From the NCBI GenBank assembly GCA_002389295.1, contig DGOE01000065.1:1-7949 (forward strand): a DNA stretch of 7,949 nucleotides, in the 5' to 3' direction. The translations under genes and the position numbers were made by a program. The stretch's first letter is position 1, and each line of letters begins with the position of its first letter. Positions 1 through 6,200 of this stretch are shown in pieces. The notes below the pieces were generated by a model, which made no database searches, had not been told where the DNA came from, and saw only the letters and a list, made by a program, of their open reading frames with translations. This DNA comes from Flavobacteriales bacterium UBA4474 (lineage in GTDB: Bacteria; Bacteroidota; Bacteroidia; Flavobacteriales_D; Sanyastnellaceae).

Positions 1-2672
1 GCATCGGGGTTATAGTTCGATGCAATTGGATCGGTACAGCCTTGAATTTGAGCAGCCATAGTCACGTTGTAACTGCCGCAATCCTCTGTTTGTGTAGTCC
101 ACAAGAAGAGGTAGTACGTATTGTCGTAGCTGGGCGAGGAAATCGTGGCCGTGAAAGGACCTTCTTGCTCAGAACCGAAGTACTGGTTCATGTCCTCTTG
201 AACGGCTCCTTGAACCACACCAGCGGCCATATCTGCCAGATCTGTGCAGTCATCGCCATTGTAGGTAGCCCAACCGATAGCACCGTCTCCAGTGGCATCT
301 ACCGTGATTTCGTAAAGGTTGTATGGTGCTTCCACCACAACCTCGTACCAAACACCATAGGCTGTTGCGAAGCCGCTGAGGCTCGGCATGCCGAAGTCCT
401 CATCTGGACCACTGCAGCAGAGGCTACCATCATAGCTACCTCCATTTACCAAAGGCAAAGCCAAGGTGCAAACGTCATCGTTGCTTGGGAAGCCATCAGG
501 GCACAGTGCACAAGTGGCCTCAACTACGATGCCCGTCTGAGAAGACGTGCCGCTGTAGTGACCCACGCGAAGGAGGTAGTTGTTACCCTGCTCTGCGTTG
601 ATGCTCACGATAGAGTTGAACGTTCCCGTCGTACCGGCACCGCAACCAGCAATACCGGAGTCATCGTTGGTCGCAATCGCCGTCAATGAACCGTCCGTTT
701 CCAAACGGAATACAATCACGTCCGTATCTGTCACACCGTTGTCCGCATCTGCAGAAGCGCAAGTGTTAAAGGTGGTTTGATAATCGTTGTCAGCATTGAA
801 CTCGTACCAGATGGCACCACTTGTAGAAATGGCGTTGCCCAATACCGTCGTGCCACTGTACTCGTCGCCGTTGGAGTTGGCCAATGAACCGGTCAGAATC
901 AAATCACAAGCAATGGCCTGAGCTGTCTCTGGGTTGTCGTTGGCTGGCGGGAATTCGCAGGACCCGTCATCCACGGAGGCAGAAATGTTGTAGTTGTTTG
1001 CCAAGGCATCTGTGCAACCTGCAAACGCGCAATCAGTCACATCCAAGCCACCGAATGCCACGGGGTAACCATCGGTTGGTCCATAAGTGAGCGGGGCGTA
1101 CTCGTTGCCGAGGTTGTCCGAAATGGCCCATCCTTCAGTACTGAAAATCGATCCTGTGCTGAATGTGTAGCAACCAATGTCAAGGCAGTTGATGATTTCA
1201 ATCGTTGTCGAACCTGCCGCCATTGTACCGGTCAAAACCGTATCACCTGTTTCCTCATTGGCGACGTAGTAATCGTTTCCGAGGCTCCATCCCGAACCAA
1301 AGTCATCTTGCAACGTCAGGAAGAGACCCAACTGGCCATTGTCACACACCACGCAGCTACCATCATCGATGGTGGCAAGCGGATCGAAGTTGATGGCTGC
1401 TTCAAGCATACATCCACTCACGCATGTCTCTTCTTCAGCTCCGAAACCGATGTCATAAACACCAAGGCTACCATCGTGAATCACGTTACCCGCGAAATCG
1501 ATGATGTACCAGAGGGGCTCACCGGCTGGCGATCCACCTCCACCGGAGAAGTTCAAACAAGCGTCGTTAGGGATGCAGAACTCCCAGTAGCCATCAACAA
1601 CTGAACCCTCAAAGTCAGGAGTGTACAGATCGTTGTTGTAACCAGCAGACACCAATGTGTCACCCGTAACAGGGTCATAGATGTATGCCGCGTTGTTACC
1701 CCAGAAGAGGTAGATGTTGTGATTGAGGTGAAGGATGTAGCTCGTGCTGTCAGGGTTGTCAACGCAACTCGGCGAGAAACAAGATCCATCATCAGCGGTG
1801 GCATCTTCCATGTAGTTAAACGCGTTCGGGTCCGTACATCCACAAGTGATGCCTGGAGCGGCAACACCAAAGACACCGAAGCCGTCATTGGCCGTTTGGT
1901 CATAGAGGATTTGCCCAGTGTTGTAGTCAATAATCTGCCACTCCTTCTCTCCGGGGTATACACCGCCGAAAACGTCGAGCACGTAGCACTCCGTTGGTGA
2001 CAGGCAGAAGAAATCATAACCCTGCTCACCCGGAATCACCGTAAACAATGCGTTGTCCAGCGAACCGCTGTTCAAGATGTCACCTTGTTGGTTGGACAAG
2101 GTGTATGTAGCACCATCCCATCCGTCACCAAAGGTGTCGAACATCATGAATTGTACGAGAAGCTCGTCACCAGGACAGCTTGGGAACACACAACTGCCAT
2201 CGTCCACCGTGGCATCACCTTCATAGTTGATGGCCTCGATATCGGTACAGCCACACACTTCTGCGGTCGTTCCGTACCAGAACTCGACAGTACCGCCACC
2301 CACGTCACTCGCGATGATGGATCCATCATACACATTGACCATGGTCCAGCCAATCTCCGAAAGGAAGCTTCCGCCACCTGAAACTACTTCGTAACAAGCG
2401 CCTACAGGAACACAGACGGTGTCCTGTCCAGCGTTGGCTCCACCACCTGTTCCACCGGTGCCGGTCACAGATTCATCAAGCGAGCCCGATGCAACCAAAT
2501 CACCATCAGCGTAAATCTCATAGGTGTTGCCATTCCATCCATCTCCCCAAGAGTCTGTCATATTGACAAACACCATGGTCTGGGATGAGTCAGGACAAAT
2601 GTCGTAGAGACAAGATCCATCATCAAGGGTCGCCGCTTCGTCATAGTTCAGCGCAGCCGTATCGGTGCAACC
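1..2672 (-). repeat. Six coding copies of the GCTD repeat in the paralogue, last one cut by the edge
   Basis: Copies start at residues 129, 269, 406, 548, 680 and 1006. The five complete ones span exactly 21 residues and all end D-D-G-S-C. None has the extra cysteine at position 8 that eight of the thirteen copies in the upstream gene carry; here that position is Leu, Ile, Phe, Ile, Asn or Ser. They occur singly, one between each pair of larger modules, with no tandem pairs, giving a more regular pattern than in the upstream protein. Confidence 0.9.
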
Positions 2673-3056
2673 TGGAACATCCGAAATCAACGAGAAAGCC
2701 CAAAAGCTTCCGCTGCCCGAAACGGAACCAGAACAATCACCCGTGCAGTTGAGCGCGCCGGCATCCACGGCGAATTCAGTACCACCATCACCGAAGGTGT
2801 CATTGATGTATACCGTGTAATCACCCAATCCGTAAGCACCAATTGAGTAATTGTTGACGTCGCCGGCTCCGTTGGGGAACAGAAGCGCGCCATCAACATT
2901 CAAGATGGTGTCTCCGTTAAAGGTGACAATGCAAGACGTGACCTCACCCGGCCAAGCGTCTGCAGTGAAAATAATGGTCTGCGCCTGTAGTGACGCGAAG
3001 AGGGCCAAAGCAAACGTGCAGAGGGTCCCTCGGAGAATTGAAGTTCTCAGGTTCAT
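1..3056 (-). CDS. Paralogous secreted acidic Cys-rich repeat protein, 3' end outside window (first 1018 aa)
   Basis: An uninterrupted minus-strand frame runs from ATG (3056-3054) to the left edge: 1018 full codons plus two bases, with no stop. The start is supported by a signal peptide with a hydrophobic core at about 11-23 and an L-Q-A|Q cleavage site after residue 25. Parts in order: N-terminal beta domain (26-127) resembling that of the upstream gene ('GDYTVYINDTFGDGG' against 'DTYTIILLDDAGDGG'); five complete GCTD repeats at 129, 269, 406, 548 and 680 plus a sixth cut at 1006; four two-part beta modules (about 160-265, 298-404, 438-545, 575-676), the third degenerate; and two PPC-like domains (702-850, 851-1005). 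The mature part contains one Lys and two Arg. By comparison with the upstream paralogue, the missing part probably holds further modules and a C-terminal cap. A role at the cell surface is inferred; the substrate or partner is unknown. Confidence 0.92.
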   Translation of the reverse strand, partial: MNLRTSILRGTLCTFALALFASLQAQTIIFTADAWPGEVTSCIVTFNGDTILNVDGALLFPNGAGDVNNYSIGAYGLGDYTVYINDTFGDGGTEFAVDAGALNCTGDCSGSVSGSGSFWAFSLISDVPGCTDTAALNYDEAATLDDGSCLYDICPDSSQTMVFVNMTDSWGDGWNGNTYEIYADGDLVASGSLDESVTGTGGTGGGANAGQDTVCVPVGACYEVVSGGGSFLSEIGWTMVNVYDGSIIASDVGGGTVEFWYGTTAEVCGCTDIEAINYEGDATVDDGSCVFPSCPGDELLVQFMMFDTFGDGWDGATYTLSNQQGDILNSGSLDNALFTVIPGEQGYDFFCLSPTECYVLDVFGGVYPGEKEWQIIDYNTGQILYDQTANDGFGVFGVAAPGITCGCTDPNAFNYMEDATADDGSCFSPSCVDNPDSTSYILHLNHNIYLFWGNNAAYIYDPVTGDTLVSAGYNNDLYTPDFEGSVVDGYWEFCIPNDACLNFSGGGGSPAGEPLWYIIDFAGNVIHDGSLGVYDIGFGAEEETCVSGCMLEAAINFDPLATIDDGSCVVCDNGQLGLFLTLQDDFGSGWSLGNDYYVANEETGDTVLTGTMAAGSTTIEIINCLDIGCYTFSTGSIFSTEGWAISDNLGNEYAPLTYGPTDGYPVAFGGLDVTDCAFAGCTDALANNYNISASVDDGSCEFPPANDNPETAQAIACDLILTGSLANSNGDEYSGTTVLGNAISTSGAIWYEFNADNDYQTTFNTCASADADNGVTDTDVIVFRLETDGSLTAIATNDDSGIAGCGAGTTGTFNSIVSINAEQGNNYLLRVGHYSGTSSQTGIVVEATCALCPDGFPSNDDVCTLALPLVNGGSYDGSLCCSGPDEDFGMPSLSGFATAYGVWYEVVVEAPYNLYEITVDATGDGAIGWATYNGDDCTDLADMAAGVVQGAVQEDMNQYFGSEQEGPFTATISSPSYDNTYYLFLWTTQTEDCGSYNVTMAAQIQGCTDPIASNYNPD
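42..953 (-). other. Two successive PPC-like domains in the paralogue
   Basis: Residues 702-850 match the first PPC-like domain of the upstream protein (G-A-I-W-Y-E-F-N-A against G-V-W-Y-V-F-N-A, then T-C-A against T-C-G). Residues 851-1005 match the second (N-D-x-C start, C-C-S-x-P-D, T-A-Y-G-V-W-Y against T-S-Y-G-V-W-Y, and C-G-S-Y near the end against C-G-Q-Y). A GCTD repeat precedes and follows the pair in both proteins, so order and neighbours are conserved. Confidence 0.62.
2982..3056 (-). other. Sec signal peptide of the downstream paralogue (residues 1-25)
   Basis: Arg4 and Arg9 precede a hydrophobic stretch (F-A-L-A-L-F-A) and an L-Q-A|Q-T cleavage site after residue 25. Cys13 lies inside the hydrophobic core and not at a lipobox position, so a lipoprotein is not indicated. 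Both paralogues are predicted to begin their mature chain with Gln, which could cyclise to pyroglutamate (inference). Confidence 0.83.
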
Positions 3057-3083
3057 GATTAAGGTTTTTTTCCAATTGCCGGA

Positions 3084-3113
3084 GCAATATAGCGGAAACC
3101 GTACCGAATCAAG
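3084..3113 (-). promoter_or_regulatory. Candidate Bacteroidota-type promoter for the paralogue gene
   Basis: On the minus strand CTTG (3113-3110) is separated by 18 bases from TATATTGC (3091-3084), a partial match to the Bacteroidota -33 TTTG and -7 TAnnTTTG elements. The -7 box ends 27 bases before the ATG at 3056, leaving a short, A-rich leader without a clear Shine-Dalgarno sequence, as is usual in this phylum. The last two bases of the -7 box do not match consensus. Confidence 0.4.
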
Positions 3114-3202
3114 AAGATAATCTCAGGGGAATTGCATGACCTGCCTTCTAAGGGTTACACCGGCGACGATTCAGGTCGCTGATTATCACCCGTTGAGTAA
3201 TG

Positions 3203-3230
3203 AAAAGCCCCGAATTCTACAATTCGGGGC
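3203..3230 (-). terminator. Rho-independent terminator after the 1483-aa gene
   Basis: A perfect 10-bp inverted repeat, GCCCCGAATT / AATTCGGGGC (3207-3216 and 3221-3230), encloses a four-base loop. On the minus strand it is followed at once by TTTT (3206-3203), then CATT. It lies about 62 bases after the stop codon at 3293 and before the next gene, so the two genes are probably separate transcription units, or joined only by read-through. The U-tract is short. On the plus strand the hairpin is not followed by T residues, so it is directional. Confidence 0.85.
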
Positions 3231-3292
3231 CACTTCACAGGCGAAGGATCGCCAGAAAACAAATTTGTAAGCGTCAATCGCTCAGCAAAAGC

Positions 3293-6200
3293 TCACTCCG
3301 TGCAAGGGTCTCCAAAGCTGATCAAGAATTCCAAGAGGTCAGCCGTGGTCGTAGCACCGTCCTGATTCAAGTCTGTAGGACAGGGGCTTTGGAGGATGAA
3401 TTCGCAACTTCCATCATCCTGAATGGCAGACGGATTGTAGTTCTCTGCAATGTCATACTTGCAACCACCACATCCCGAGAATACACACTCCTCAAGCACC
3501 GTAATGTTCGCGGCAGGATCAAAGTTGCAAGCCACCGAAACCGTGCACCCAGAGACGCAATTCGCTTCACCCACTTCAAAGTATACAGGAGCAGACGGCG
3601 CCCCTCCAGAGGTGATGCCACTCGACGTGCCCAGCAACGTCCAACCGACCTCCACAGGAATCACGCCGGCAGAAACCTCCAGGTAGTAGCAACCGTCTGC
3701 CAAGCAGAAGTTGTCAATGCCGCTTGTTCCTTCTGGCGTAACGGTGAAGCCAACGCTGGGCAAGCCGCCTTGAGCAAGCAACAATCCATCGACCGTGTAC
3801 AGGCTGTATTGGGCACCATTCCATCCGTCGCCGAAATCGTCGGTCATCTGAATACGTATGCAACTGTCATAACAGCAATCATCCGTGGAAATCGTTGCCG
3901 TCTCATCATAGTTGCACGCTGAAGCATCTGTGCAGCCTGCGCAACTATCATAATCACAAGATCCATTGTCGGCAGTGGCTTCCGTATCGAAGTTGCATGC
4001 ACCCGCATCTACACAGCCACACACCACACCGCCCAAGGAGAAATTGACCGAACCTATGGTGCCCGACACGATAGCGCCGTCCGTACCGGAAAGGGTCCAG
4101 CTGATCTCTTCATCGAAATCGCCGCCACCAACGGTCAAGGCGTAGCACCCTTCTACCAAGCAGAAGGTGTCAAATCCTTCATCGCCACCGAGGAAGTTGT
4201 CGACGTCGAGGATAAAGGCCGCACTGTCGAGGTCTCCAATGATCAAGGTGTCACCGGAGGCATCCGTCAAGTAATACTGCGCGCCGTTCCAACCATCGCC
4301 AAAACTGTCAAACATGTCCAGCTTCAAGGGAATGCCTTCCGTAGCATCCACGGGGCAGGCACAGCTCAGGTAATCACACGTGCCATTTTCGATATTGGCA
4401 GCAGGGTCAAAGTTGCAGGCCACGTCATTGGTGCACCCCTCTACGGCGGGAGCGCAACTCAGGCTGATCTCCACGGTGCCATTGTCGTCGGTCACGGGGT
4501 TGCCATCGGCATCCTCTGCGCTGACATAGGCGTAGTAATGGCGCCCAGGCTCTGAAATGAACTGCACCCAAGCGTCATTCTGATCAAAGAAGCCGCAGTT
4601 GATGAAATCCGACTCTTCAGAGGCATACACCCCATCTTCTACAGTCAAGACGCATTCAAACAGCGCGGGAATTCCACCAGCACAGACCGCGTCGCTCACA
4701 TAGAGGTTCAGCTTGGAATCAATGTTGGAACCGCAGAGGCTGAGGGTATGAAGGTCTCCCGTTCCTTCGAACGTATACCAAACACCTGGACCGGGCACGG
4801 GGTCACAACCATTGATCAGGTTGGGCGCTCCCAAGTTGGTCGCACCGCCAGTCGATCCCGTCAGCGTTTCGTTGCAAGCAAGGGCCGCAGCCGCTCCGCA
4901 AGTGTTGTTTGCTGGAACCACACCCGAGTAATCGCAAGACCCATCGTCCATCGTCGCCGTTGGATCATAGTTTGGCGCCACGTCATCCATACACCCGAGG
5001 TACACGCCATTGGTCAGGAATTGATACTGACCACAGTTCTCCGGATCGGTAGTGAATACATAGAAGAGGTAATCGGTGTTGGCCTGGAGCACGGTAAACT
5101 CGCTGATCTCGCCGGCACACTGCTCGGACACCAGACAACCCACCTGCGCTTCGAGCTCACCACAGGTGCCCACATCGAAAATCGCCAGACCAATGTTTTC
5201 AGCACTGAGGTTGAGCAGGTCAAAGAAGAAGGTCTCGTAATCCAGGCTGTTGAATTGGTACCACACACCGTAGCTCGTCTGGAATCCAGCGAGGAAACTC
5301 ACGTCTACGTTGTCAGGACTCGAGCAACAGACCGAACCGACATCCGGCACACCGTTCTGCAATTCCAGGGCATTGGCGCATTCATCATTGATGGGGGCAC
5401 CACTTGAGCAATCCACACACTCCACCGAGAGGAGGAATTCATCACCACTGGTGTACTCACTGAATCGCGTGACATGGATGTAGTAATCCTCACCCTGCTC
5501 CACATTGAAGGCCACCTCACTCATGAAGCCCTCCGAGCAGCCGTCGTCATTTCCACCCAGACACTCCAGGTTGTCGAGGTCGCCGTCCACAGCGCGGAAG
5601 ACAAACACCTGCGAGTCAAACAACGGGTTACCCGCCGGGTTGAAAGCGTCGGTTCCACAAGTAGACAGCACCATCTGCTGGTCTGCTTGCGCATTGAATA
5701 CATACCATACACCTGCAGCACTGATCTCCTGACCTGAGCAAGACGTGCCGACGAGGTCCTCGCCGTCCACCGCGTAAGTCAAGGTGCCCGCAATCTGAGC
5801 GCCGCATTGAACGGCCTGAGCACTGTATGCGTAGTTATTGGAAGGTGGACACTCACAGGTGCCGTCGTCATCCGTTGCACTCGGGTTGTAGTTGATGCAG
5901 AAAGGGTCTGTGCAACCCGGGAAGCTGCAGCCACCGGTTTCGCCCAAATCCAAACCAAAACTCGAGACCTCATCTACTCCTGTGCCGTAGAAATTTCCGA
6001 CCACATCCTCGAGGTACCATCCGATGTCGTCGGAATCATCCCCTGGCGTGATGTCGAAGATGTAGCATCCGGGCTGGAGGCAAACCAGGTCCACCCCATT
6101 GGTCAATCCGTCGCCTTGATCGGCGTTGTCGAGCGCGCCGGTTGCCGCAATGTTGCCACTGAGGTCCGATATATAGTAAACACCACCATTCCAGCCGTCG

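Noticed and set aside
42..689. Plus-strand open frame of 215 codons at the left edge
   Set aside because: It is the antisense shadow of the PPC-like domains and last repeat of the paralogue, whose minus-strand frame is intact and has clear homology to the upstream gene.
1..3056. Possible pseudogene, because no closed minus-strand frame covers the left 3 kb
   Set aside because: Reading the reverse complement gives one frame without any stop from 3056 to the edge. It looks open-ended only because its stop codon lies outside the window.
3163..3179. Inverted repeat GCGAC/GTCGC in the intergenic region
   Set aside because: A 5-bp stem with a 7-base loop is expected by chance in a region of this size, and its position suggests no role.
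3293..3460. Type IX secretion C-terminal sorting domain
   Set aside because: The last 55 residues are a GCTD repeat plus an EF-hand-like loop. The usual beta-rich sorting domain with its NP start and final basic strand is absent.
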